DNA of 12,903 nucleotides from Acetobacteraceae bacterium (GTDB lineage Bacteria > Pseudomonadota > Alphaproteobacteria > Acetobacterales > Acetobacteraceae): assembly GCA_003164305.1 (NCBI GenBank), contig PLSZ01000072.1, forward strand, positions 1 to 12,903, written 5' to 3'. The translations under genes were made by a program, and so were the position numbers. Below are positions 7,180 through 12,603 of this stretch, piece by piece; the first letter of the stretch is position 1; every line of letters starts with the position of its first letter. The notes under the pieces are model-generated. The model had not been told where the DNA came from and ran no database searches. It worked only from the letters and a program-made list of their open reading frames with translations.

Positions 7180-7635
7180 ATGTCAGAGCAAGACGAAGAC
7201 GCCGCGTTCGAGGCGCTGATGAAATTGCGCGAGGGTGTGCGGAATATCGTCTATCTCGACACCCGCGGCAAACCGACCGTCGGGATCGGGCACCTTGTTC
7301 TGCCGGAGGACGGCCTGACGGTGGGCGATACGATCACGGACGCTCAGGTTGATGCGTTCTTTCAACGAGATGGCGCGGCCGCGCTGGCCGCCGCGCGGAC
7401 GGAGGCGGCGCGGGCCGGGATCACCAGTTCGGATTTCATTCCGTACCTGGCTTCAGTCAATTTCCAGCTCGGAACAAAGTGGACGGCGACGTTTCCGAAC
7501 ACCTGGAAGATGATCGTGAATGGCCAGTATGAGGCGGCGGCGAATGCCTTGCAGGGAACTGAGTGGGCCGATCAGACACCGGTGCGGGTCGAGGATTTTC
7601 AGAAGGCGTTGCGCGCGCTGCCGCCGAAGTCGTGA
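7180..7635 (+). CDS. T4-type lysozyme (glycoside hydrolase family 24)
   Basis: Muramidase of 151 residues that cleaves the MurNAc-GlcNAc bond of peptidoglycan. The catalytic trio has the same spacing as phage T4 lysozyme E11/D20/T26: Glu18 (LREGVR), Asp27 (YLDTRG) and Thr33 (PTVGIGH). The C-terminal block N-F-Q-L-G ... F-P-N-T-W-K-M ... A-A-x-A-L ... W-A-D-Q-T-P-x-R also follows the T4 pattern. The start ATG 7180 has a GGGGG ribosome site 4 bases upstream; the frame is open further back to 7021, but without leader or ribosome site. It has no signal peptide or anchor, so it would need a holin or another release route; neither a holin nor other phage genes are nearby. Likely a domesticated phage gene or a remnant; a secreted-effector role is possible but unsupported. 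Confidence 0.9.
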   Translation: MSEQDEDAAFEALMKLREGVRNIVYLDTRGKPTVGIGHLVLPEDGLTVGDTITDAQVDAFFQRDGAAALAAARTEAARAGITSSDFIPYLASVNFQLGTKWTATFPNTWKMIVNGQYEAAANALQGTEWADQTPVRVEDFQKALRALPPKS

Positions 7636-7891
7636 GTCCGCTTCGCGGGGCAACGGCGGCCGAGCGGTGCCGCATTGACATCGCTGGTCGTCTTGACCGG
7701 GCACTGCGTATCACGACTGACCCGCGAGCAAACTGCCAGGCGCACGGCGGGGTCGGCGCCGATATCGGAACGATTTTGTTTCCATAGGCCGCCTACCGGG
7801 GACGTGTCACAACTCAACTGGATAATCCGGAGGACATTCACAAGGCCGCGACGTGCGGAAGCAGGCACGGCTCCGGCCAGAGGGGCATCGC
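7636..7891. other. Intergenic region between lysozyme and accessory gene
   Basis: This 256-base stretch has no recognisable gene. Short frames on both strands lack ribosome sites and family resemblance. It includes a relatively AT-rich patch (about 7770-7840) with GGAGG near 7821 that has no start codon in range. The next gene's own AGGGG site is at about 7880. I could not identify terminal inverted repeats of an insertion sequence, although the region looks like accessory-DNA junk. Confidence 0.35.
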
Positions 7892-8404
7892 ATGGAAGCC
7901 GGTCACTGGACCAGTCTTGAAATCGTCAAATTGCTGTCTGGACTGATGACGCCCGTCGCACTCGCGGTGGGTGGAATCCATATCAATCGGATAACCAAAC
8001 GATTTGAATACGCTCAGTGGAAAGGTCAGAAGCTCGTCGAGAAGCGGTTGGCGATTTATGACGACATGGCTCCAATGTTTAACGATCTGTTTTGCTACTT
8101 TACCTTCGTAGGGGGTTGGCGGGACTTTTCTCCGCCCTCGATCGTGGCGTTCAAAAGGGCTCTCGACAAAAAGATTTACCTCGCGGCACCTCCGTTCACT
8201 GACGAGTTTTTCGCCGCTTGCCGAGAATTTCAGGGACTTTGCTTCAAGACCTTCAATGCGCCTGGCAAGGATGCACGACTTCGCACGCACCTCTTGGAAC
8301 GTCAGGCCGCCTGGGTTGGCGACTGGAAGTCCGAATGGTCGAACACTTTAGTACCGATTTGTCGGAACCACGGGACGTCACTCGTGCTTATAGCCGCGTC
8401 ATGA
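7892..8404 (+). CDS. Membrane-anchored protein of unknown function, probably frameshifted near its 3' end
   Basis: I do not recognise a named family. The reading frame gives 170 residues. One N-terminal membrane segment (about 9-31, IVKLLSGLMTPVALAVGGIH) is followed by a basic stretch and a soluble, aromatic-rich helical domain (KRLAIYDDMAP, FNDLFCYFTFVGGW, CREFQGLCFKTF). ATG 7892 is preferred because AGGGG lies 6 bases upstream; an earlier GTG at 7853 adds 13 basic residues without a ribosome site. The last ~20 codons (after W-S-N) include rare TTA, GTA and ATA codons, while the neighbouring frame continues with normal codon use and helical sequence to TGA at 8472. This suggests a one-base loss around 8335-8350 and an original product near 193 residues. 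Lower GC than its neighbours suggests transfer. Confidence 0.7.
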   Translation: MEAGHWTSLEIVKLLSGLMTPVALAVGGIHINRITKRFEYAQWKGQKLVEKRLAIYDDMAPMFNDLFCYFTFVGGWRDFSPPSIVAFKRALDKKIYLAAPPFTDEFFAACREFQGLCFKTFNAPGKDARLRTHLLERQAAWVGDWKSEWSNTLVPICRNHGTSLVLIAAS

Positions 8405-8472
8405 ATGCGTTCGCCAGCGACATCGGAGTCAACCCCGCCTCGGAGACGGGCCACGAGGCGGCCCGACGCTGA
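8345..8472 (+). pseudogene. Out-of-frame C-terminal remainder of the 7892 gene
   Basis: In the frame one base back from the 7892 gene, codons from TTT-AGT onward read F-S-T-D-L-S-E-P-R-D-V, then T-R-A-Y-S-R-V-M-N-A-F-A-S-D-I-G-V-N, ending in TGA at 8470-8472. Third positions are mostly G or C, as in real genes here, and the stretch is predicted helical and acidic/basic balanced. It has no ribosome site or start of its own that would give a credible protein. I read it as the natural C-terminus of the upstream gene, separated by an indel. No slippery heptamer that would suggest programmed frameshifting is seen at the junction. Confidence 0.5.
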
Positions 8473-8508
8473 CACGAGAAACGCGTCGCGGCGTTCACAC
8501 CCGCCGCG
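8435..8508. terminator. Pair of GC-rich hairpins at a convergent gene junction
   Basis: Between the convergent accessory gene and the binding-protein gene lie two perfect inverted repeats. CCGCCTCG (8435-8442) faces CGAGGCGG (8454-8461). CGCGGCG (8487-8493) faces CGCCGCG (8502-8508), which spans the binding-protein stop codon. Either could stop transcription from both sides, but neither is followed by a T-run, so the call rests on position and stem quality only. Confidence 0.35.
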
Positions 8509-10072
8509 CGCCCCAGAACAATGGAAATCCATCCGGGATGCCATCGATCGTGTTCTGCCACGCCATCGGCTGATACCAAACGCCCAGAGGCAGATGTGGC
8601 ACGTCGATCCAGCATTGCCGCTGAATCTCGGCGGCGATCTTTCGCTGCGCGGGAATGTCCGGCGCATCGACCCAGGCGGCGCGCAGTTCCTCGATGCGTG
8701 GGCTGTTGGTCCAGCCGAACCAGGCCTTCTCGCCATTGGTGCGCAGGAAATGCAACGTCGGGGTCTGCATGTCCAGGCCGTTGGCGGTGGTGCAAAGAGC
8801 GCTCCAGCCGCCCTTGTCGACCGGTTGCTTGTTCTCCCGCCGTTCGATCGCGGTGCCCCAGTCCATCGATTGCGCATCGACGTTGATGCCGACCGAGCGG
8901 AACATCGCATCGGTCACATCCGACATCGCCTTGCGATAATGCGGCTCGGTCGGTTCCAGCACCACGGTGGTTTCGCCGTTGTAGCCGGCGTCCTTGATCG
9001 CGGCCCGCACCTTGTCCAGATCTCGCGGACCGTTCAGCACTTCCATCCCGGCGTCGTTCGCCATGTCGGAGCCGGGCGTGAAAATCCCCACGCCGGTTCG
9101 ATACATGGCCGGATCGTCACCAACGATCGCGGTCATGAAATCCTTCTGGTTGACCGCTCCCAGCAGCGCCCGCCGGATCGCCGCGTTGTTGAACGGCGCC
9201 TGTAGGTTGTTCAGTTTCAACAACCCGAGCGTGCCGTTGCGATCCTTGATCTCGACGCGGATTTTTCCGGTGCGCTTCAGCAACGGAAGCAAATCCGCCA
9301 CCGGCAGTTCCCACCAGTCCATTTCGCCGGACTGCATCGCGGCGGCGGACGTGCCGTCATCCGGGCTTGTCACCCACTCAACCCGTCCGAAATGCACGAC
9401 TTTCCCACCGGCGGTCCAGCCTTTGCTGATCTCGGCGCGCGGATGATAACGCTCGAACTTCGTGTAGACGGCGCGGGCGCCCGACACCCATTCGTCGGCC
9501 TTGAAACGGAACGGGCCGCTGCCGACCATTTCCGGCACCGGCTTGAATGGATCGGTTTTCGCCAGCCGTTCCGGCATCATCGCGCACATCGGCGTGGAGA
9601 TCTTGCCCAACGCATACGGCAGCAGCGAGAACGGCTTGTTCAGCCGAATCTGGATGGTGCGGTCGTCCGGCGCGGTCATTTCATCGGTGCGCGCTTTCAG
9701 CAACGAACCAACGCCATCGCGCACCGACCAGCGCGCGATCGAGGCGACGCAATCGCGCGCCGTCACCTTTTCCCCGTCGTGCCACAGCAACCCGTCGCGC
9801 AATTTCAGCTTCCAGCGCTTGCCGTCGTCCTCGACCGCGAAGCCTTCGAGCATTTGCGGCTGCATGTGGGTGTCGTTGTCCATGCCGAACAACGTGTCAA
9901 ACACCATGTAGCCGTGGTTGCGCACGGTATAGACGGTGTTAATGATCGGATCGAGGATCGTCAGATCCGATTGCGGAATGAACTTCAGCGGCGCGGCGGC
10001 CGCGCCCAAAGAAATCGACGGAGCCGCCAACGTAGCGGCGACTCCGGCCGTGAATGCGCGGCGCCGGATCAT
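8495..10072 (-). CDS. Family-5 extracellular solute-binding protein (peptide/nickel/opine-type ABC transporter)
   Basis: Periplasmic binding protein of 525 residues (SBP_bac_5 family, as DppA/OppA). The leader MIRRRAFTAG has a twin-arginine pattern and a hydrophobic core, with a likely cut near residue 27 (AAAA-PLKF), suggesting Tat export. Family blocks follow in order: N-terminal D-x-L-x-x-L-D-P-I, M-x-P-Q-M-L-E-G-F-A, the R-D-G-L-L-W-H-D-G-E-K-V-T-A-R-D segment, M-V-G-S-G-P-F-R-F and the C-terminal G-x-P-x-G-F-P-L-F-W-G. ATG 10072 has AGGGAG about 9 bases upstream. No permease or ATPase genes adjoin it: a small peptidase gene lies upstream on the same strand and a convergent gene downstream. 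It is therefore an orphan binding protein, perhaps serving a transporter encoded elsewhere. The ligand is unknown. Confidence 0.95.
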   Translation of the reverse strand: MIRRRAFTAGVAATLAAPSISLGAAAAPLKFIPQSDLTILDPIINTVYTVRNHGYMVFDTLFGMDNDTHMQPQMLEGFAVEDDGKRWKLKLRDGLLWHDGEKVTARDCVASIARWSVRDGVGSLLKARTDEMTAPDDRTIQIRLNKPFSLLPYALGKISTPMCAMMPERLAKTDPFKPVPEMVGSGPFRFKADEWVSGARAVYTKFERYHPRAEISKGWTAGGKVVHFGRVEWVTSPDDGTSAAAMQSGEMDWWELPVADLLPLLKRTGKIRVEIKDRNGTLGLLKLNNLQAPFNNAAIRRALLGAVNQKDFMTAIVGDDPAMYRTGVGIFTPGSDMANDAGMEVLNGPRDLDKVRAAIKDAGYNGETTVVLEPTEPHYRKAMSDVTDAMFRSVGINVDAQSMDWGTAIERRENKQPVDKGGWSALCTTANGLDMQTPTLHFLRTNGEKAWFGWTNSPRIEELRAAWVDAPDIPAQRKIAAEIQRQCWIDVPHLPLGVWYQPMAWQNTIDGIPDGFPLFWGARRV

Positions 10073-10339
10073 GGATGTGTTCTCCCTTCGTCGAGCCCGG
10101 TTTATCCGGGCGGTTGCTTCATACCAACCGATGCGTCTGGGCTGATTGGCGTATCCTCTTCACCCGTCGTGGCCCCTCTCCGCGTCATCACCGGGCACCG
10201 GGTACAGGCCCGGTGATCTGCCGCCGCACGTGCCGCTGGAGATGGCCGGTTCGGCGCCCGGCCATGACGATAACACATGGTTCCACGGCGTCCGGGCCAT
10301 GATTGACGGAACGGCCGGCGATGGCGAAATGATCGCGTA
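10073..10339. other. Intergenic region upstream of the family-5 binding-protein gene
   Basis: These 267 bases lie between two minus-strand genes and should contain the binding-protein promoter. The region holds the second palindromic repeat copy (10184-10269). It also holds a perfect stem-loop in the probable leader: GCCCGG (10095-10100) facing CCGGGC (10106-10111) around TTTAT, 23 bases from the start codon. I could not pick a convincing -35/-10 pair. No gene-like frame is supported. Confidence 0.5.
10184..10269 (+). repeat. REP-like double-hairpin palindromic repeat, copy 2
   Basis: Same orientation and architecture as the copy at 6923-7013. Hairpin one is a perfect 10-base stem, ATCACCGGGC (10187-10196) with GCCCGGTGAT (10208-10217), loop 11. 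Hairpin two is a perfect 8-base stem, ATGGCCGG (10242-10249) with CCGGCCAT (10258-10265). Stem sequences are conserved between copies while loops and the linker differ, indicating that folding is what is kept. It lies after the metallopeptidase stop and before the binding-protein gene, where it could stabilise or end the upstream transcript. Confidence 0.72.
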
Positions 10340-10762
10340 TCACTCCCGCTCGATCGCGGCGATGTCGTCGTCGCTGAACCCGAAGTGATGCGCGATTTCG
10401 TGCACCACGACGTTGCGCACGAGGCAGTAAAGATCGTCGCCGGTCTCGACCCATTCCAGCAGGATCGCCTCCCGATAGATAAAAATGCGGTCCGGTTGGC
10501 GTGCCGGATCCAGCACGCTTCGTTGCGTCAACGGCACGCCGCGATACAGGCCGGCCAGGTCCCAGGGCGACTCCAGCCGCATTTCCTTCAACGTCTCATC
10601 GTCGGCGCGGTCCTCCACCGTCACGCCAACGTCGGTGGCGTGCGCCAGCAGATGTGGCGGGATGTCGGCCAGCGCGCGCTCGGCCATGGCGGCGATGTCC
10701 TCGATCGAGGGAGGCAGCCCGAAGGCATCGACGGGATTGCGCGGATCACTCATGCTTGTCAT
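10340..10762 (-). CDS. Small zincin-like metallopeptidase family protein (PF06262 type)
   Basis: Cytoplasmic protein of 140 residues from the family of short predicted zinc metallopeptidases (formerly DUF1025). The zinc motif HEIAHHFGFSDDDI has H121-E122-x2-H125 and a following Asp131 as probable third ligand. The upstream sequence (P-P-H-L-L, V-x-V-E-D, D-L-A-G-L-Y-R-G-V-P-L, R-I-F-I-Y-R) matches the family's usual layout and full length. Start: ATG 10762 (MTSMSDP) or ATG 10753 (MSDPRN); the second has GGATGA about 6 bases upstream and may be the real one. Substrates of this family are unknown. It is transcribed divergently from the operon starting at 10873, with 110 bases between, and is followed by the repeat element. 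Confidence 0.88.
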   Translation of the reverse strand: MTSMSDPRNPVDAFGLPPSIEDIAAMAERALADIPPHLLAHATDVGVTVEDRADDETLKEMRLESPWDLAGLYRGVPLTQRSVLDPARQPDRIFIYREAILLEWVETGDDLYCLVRNVVVHEIAHHFGFSDDDIAAIERE

Positions 10763-10872
10763 CCATGGGGACGCGGGATCACCAGGTCAAGGCCGTGATG
10801 CCAACGCGCGGTGATGCCATCGCGTCACGGGGCGTGCTACGGTGGCGTTTCCCGACACGCTGGAGCCCGCCG

Positions 10873-11364
10873 ATGGACCTCTACAAACGTGTTATTGTCT
10901 CTCTGTTCGGTGACCCAACCAGGATCGCGCGGGCACTCGGCCTCGATATCGAATTACCCGATGTGGACTGCGTCGATCCCGCGTATTGGGAGCGTGTCCA
11001 TGCCACGGGCTGGAAGCCTCAATTGGAGGGTAAGATCGCCGATCCGGAATTCAACGACGACCCCGACTGGTGCTCGCTGCGGCGCCTCGATATCGGCGAG
11101 GTCCGGTTCGATCTGGAAGAAGGGATCAAGATCATGACCGACACGCGGAATTTGCCCAGTGTCATGGCGTTGATTTATCGGCTCCGCGATGCCGGAATCC
11201 CGCTTAAGGACGAGGAGGGGAATTGGCTGGTCCATGCCATGGGCTCGGTGTTTCCGCACCGGCCTGAGTTCGATACGGCGATGCGTGAGGCCGGCCTGGT
11301 ACCAAACCCAAAGTTGGACCTGTGGTGGGAGCCACCGCAAGGCAAGGAGACAGCATCGTTATGA
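10873..11364 (+). CDS. Conserved-looking protein of unknown function (163 aa)
   Basis: I do not recognise the family. The product is 163 residues, acidic overall, with no signal peptide or membrane segment, so probably cytoplasmic. It is rich in Asp, Trp and Pro (DDPDWCSLRRLDIGEVRFDL, a single Cys pair at C33 and C67), with a helical middle (SVMALIYRLRDAGIPLKDEE) and a Trp-rich tail (LDLWWEPP). The ATG at 10873 is supported by GGAG 7 bases upstream; the frame is open much further back but only as antisense of the metallopeptidase. Its TGA overlaps the next gene's ATG as ATGA, so it is co-translated with the pterin dehydratase. Codon use is typical of the genome. The operon context suggests a housekeeping role, not a mobile one. 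Confidence 0.75.
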   Translation: MDLYKRVIVSLFGDPTRIARALGLDIELPDVDCVDPAYWERVHATGWKPQLEGKIADPEFNDDPDWCSLRRLDIGEVRFDLEEGIKIMTDTRNLPSVMALIYRLRDAGIPLKDEEGNWLVHAMGSVFPHRPEFDTAMREAGLVPNPKLDLWWEPPQGKETASL

Positions 11365-11639
11365 GCAAGCAACCAACGGCGGCGGAACTCGCCAGCCTGA
11401 CACGCTGGACCATCGACGCGGCGGGCAAATCCATCAACCGCGTGCTGAAGTTCGCCGATTTCAATGAGGCCTGGGGCTTCATGAACCGGGTCGCCCTGCT
11501 GGCGGAAAGCCAGAACCATCACCCCAACTGGTCGAACGTCTGGAACACCGTGGACATCACGCTGAGCACCCACGACGCCGGCGGCCTGACGGACAAGGAC
11601 CTCACTCTGGCGCGGGCGATCGACGCGATTGCCCCCTGA
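11361..11639 (+). CDS. phhB: Pterin-4a-carbinolamine dehydratase (4a-hydroxytetrahydrobiopterin dehydratase)
   Basis: Small enzyme of 92 residues that dehydrates 4a-hydroxytetrahydropterin, recycling the cofactor of aromatic amino acid hydroxylases. The family core is present: E49-S-Q-N-H53-H54-P55-x-W57, followed by V-x-I-x-L-S-T-H71-D-A-G-G-L-T-D-K-D. H53, H54 and H71 match the active-site histidines of PCD proteins. Full family length. The start ATG 11361 overlaps the upstream stop codon (ATGA), with AAGGAG 11 bases before it; the stop TGA shares its A with the next ATG. No phenylalanine hydroxylase gene is in the window, so it may act with one elsewhere or have the less-defined role of orphan bacterial PCDs, for example in molybdopterin-related or tetrahydrofolate chemistry. 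Confidence 0.93.
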   Translation: MSKQPTAAELASLTRWTIDAAGKSINRVLKFADFNEAWGFMNRVALLAESQNHHPNWSNVWNTVDITLSTHDAGGLTDKDLTLARAIDAIAP

Positions 11640-12109
11640 TGGACGGCCCGACGTTCCCGGAACGCGCGTTCGCCATCCGCCGCGCCGCCGCCCGCCTTTG
11701 CCTCCGCCTCGCCTGGGCGCCGCTCCACGAGGTGAGCCTGCCGAACGGACGCCGCGCCGACATCCTGGCGCTGCGCGGCGACGGCGGTTTTGCTTGCATC
11801 GAAGTGAAATCGGGGATGCGGGATTTTCTCACGGACCAGAAATGGTGGGAATATCGAGAGTTTTGCGATAGTCTTTATTTTGCCGTCGATTGTGATTTTC
11901 CGTTGGACATTCTGCCGGAGGAAACCGGCCTGATCGTGGTCGCCGAGCAGCACGCCGAGCTGATCCGCGAGGCACCGGAGCATCGCCTGACCGCCGCCCG
12001 GCGCACGGCATTGTTACGACGGTGGGCGTTGCTGGCGGGCAGCCGGCTGGCGGTGCTGGAAGACCCGGCCGGGGCCGCCGATCTGCGCGCCTCGCTGCGT
12101 GTTGAATAA
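11639..12109 (+). CDS. mmcB: MmcB-family DNA repair protein (PD-(D/E)XK nuclease-like)
   Basis: Predicted nuclease-fold protein of 156 residues. It matches the alphaproteobacterial MmcB family, linked in Caulobacter to mitomycin-C damage tolerance. The PD-(D/E)XK-like core is visible: D41 in RRADILAL, then C-I-E55-V-K57-S, followed by the family block G-M-R-D-F-L-T-D-Q-K-W-W-E-Y and the strand L-Y-F-A-V-D. No signal peptide or membrane segment. The ATG overlaps the phhB stop by one base (TGATG), so translation is coupled and no own promoter is seen. A LexA-type box lies just after the gene, not before it, so damage control of mmcB itself is not evident here. Family assignment is from remembered motifs, not a search. 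Confidence 0.88.
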   Translation: MDGPTFPERAFAIRRAAARLCLRLAWAPLHEVSLPNGRRADILALRGDGGFACIEVKSGMRDFLTDQKWWEYREFCDSLYFAVDCDFPLDILPEETGLIVVAEQHAELIREAPEHRLTAARRTALLRRWALLAGSRLAVLEDPAGAADLRASLRVE

Positions 12110-12118
12110 ATTTTTACT

Positions 12119-12133
12119 GTTCACATCTTGTTC
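12119..12133 (+). promoter_or_regulatory. LexA-type SOS box (GTTC-N7-GTTC)
   Basis: GTTC (12119-12122), seven bases, GTTC (12130-12133) is an exact match to the direct-repeat LexA operator of alphaproteobacteria. The repeat is in fact TGTTCAC twice at an 11-base period, one helix turn. It overlaps a poor -35-like TTGTTC (12128-12133), with GCTAAT (12153-12158) as a possible -10 after 19 bases. It sits 159 bases before the small lipoprotein gene and just after mmcB. An 8-base core can occur by chance, hence moderate confidence. Confidence 0.5.
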
Positions 12134-12142
12134 ACCCGGCCG

Positions 12143-12157
12143 TTAACCCTTCGCTAA
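12143..12157 (+). promoter_or_regulatory. CtrA-like motif (TTAA-N7-CTAA)
   Basis: TTAACCCTTCGCTAA matches the CtrA consensus TTAA-N7-TTAA at 7 of 8 positions. It lies 9 bases after the LexA-type box and would cover the proposed -10. CtrA is a cell-cycle/motility regulator widespread in alphaproteobacteria. The site alone is weak evidence. Confidence 0.35.
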
Positions 12158-12164
12158 TCTTAAT

Positions 12165-12181
12165 GGATCATTTTGTGATCC
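12165..12181. promoter_or_regulatory. Perfect inverted repeat GGATCA-N5-TGATCC
   Basis: GGATCA (12165-12170) and TGATCC (12176-12181) flank TTTTG. With no T-run after it, an operator or leader hairpin is as likely as a terminator for the mmcB operon. It lies directly after the LexA-type and CtrA-like motifs, so this 60-base stretch is unusually dense in symmetric or repeated sites. Confidence 0.35.
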
Positions 12182-12249
12182 GCCGCCGATCCTTCCGACA
12201 ACCGGTTGGGCGTCAGGTCTCAGAATACCCAGGCCCAGACTGGAGAAAA

Positions 12250-12281
12250 CCTTCCGGTTGAGAGGCATACCTCAGTGAAGG
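12250..12281 (+). promoter_or_regulatory. Possible leader hairpin masking the lipoprotein ribosome site
   Basis: CCTTC (12250-12254) can pair with GAAGG (12277-12281), which is the ribosome-binding sequence of the gene at 12292. An inner stem GAGG (12262-12265)/CCTC (12270-12273) closes a CATA loop. Such a fold would hide the ribosome site. It is short, and no ligand or thermosensor class is recognised. Confidence 0.3.
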
Positions 12282-12291
12282 ATTCCATGTC

Positions 12292-12540
12292 ATGTCCCCC
12301 CGTTTCGTATTGATCGCAGTGGCGTTGTTAAGCCAGACCGGCTGTGTGGCCGCGATCCCGATGGCCGCGCAACTGATGTCCAACCCGAACTCGACCGCGC
12401 AGCTTTGCGCGATGACGAAGATGCCCGGCCAGACCACGTCGCTGTGCGATCGCATGACGGCGTCGATGACCACGCAAACGACGACGCAAGGCACACCGAA
12501 AACCCCGGCCACCACGCCCATCAACACCGCCGCGCGTTGA
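12292..12540 (+). CDS. Small Thr-rich lipoprotein, unknown function
   Basis: A protein of 82 residues with a short lipoprotein-like leader MSPRFVLIAVALLSQTGC. Cys18 follows Gly and would be lipidated, although Gln at -3 is unusual for a lipobox. Beyond it are two cysteines (C39 and C52) in an N-x-T-A-Q-L-C and T-S-L-C-D context that could form a disulfide, then a Thr/Pro-rich low-complexity tail (residues 55-82). GAAGGA lies about 9 bases before ATG 12292. Third codon positions are strongly G/C, favouring this strand over the open antisense frame. It stands alone behind a long leader with LexA- and CtrA-like sites. The function is not recognised; a small outer-membrane-anchored or envelope protein is the best description. 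Confidence 0.7.
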   Translation: MSPRFVLIAVALLSQTGCVAAIPMAAQLMSNPNSTAQLCAMTKMPGQTTSLCDRMTASMTTQTTTQGTPKTPATTPINTAAR

Positions 12541-12547
12541 GCCCCTC

Positions 12548-12574
12548 CTGACTCCAGCCGGAACGCGCTATGAT
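12548..12574 (+). promoter_or_regulatory. Possible promoter of the LLM oxidoreductase gene
   Basis: TATGAT (12569-12574) is a good -10 match. CTGACT (12548-12553) matches TTGACA at four bases but with a 15-base spacer, shorter than ideal. It lies in the 63-base gap just after the lipoprotein stop, about 30 bases before the next start codon. Confidence 0.4.
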
Positions 12575-12603
12575 GCCGCGCGAACCGGTTCAGGGAGGGA
12601 ATG

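Noticed and set aside
7599..7920. Short overlapping frames on both strands after the lysozyme, considered as a transposase remnant
   Set aside because: No transposase motif, terminal inverted repeats or target duplication could be seen.
8335..8350. Programmed -1 frameshift in the accessory gene
   Set aside because: There is no X-XXY-YYZ slippery heptamer at the junction, so an indel is more likely.
10501..10872. N-terminal extension of the 163-residue protein
   Set aside because: It is antisense to the metallopeptidase and Arg/Pro-rich. ATG 10873 has a proper ribosome site.
12107..12120. T-run after mmcB as an intrinsic terminator
   Set aside because: No stable hairpin directly precedes the T-run.
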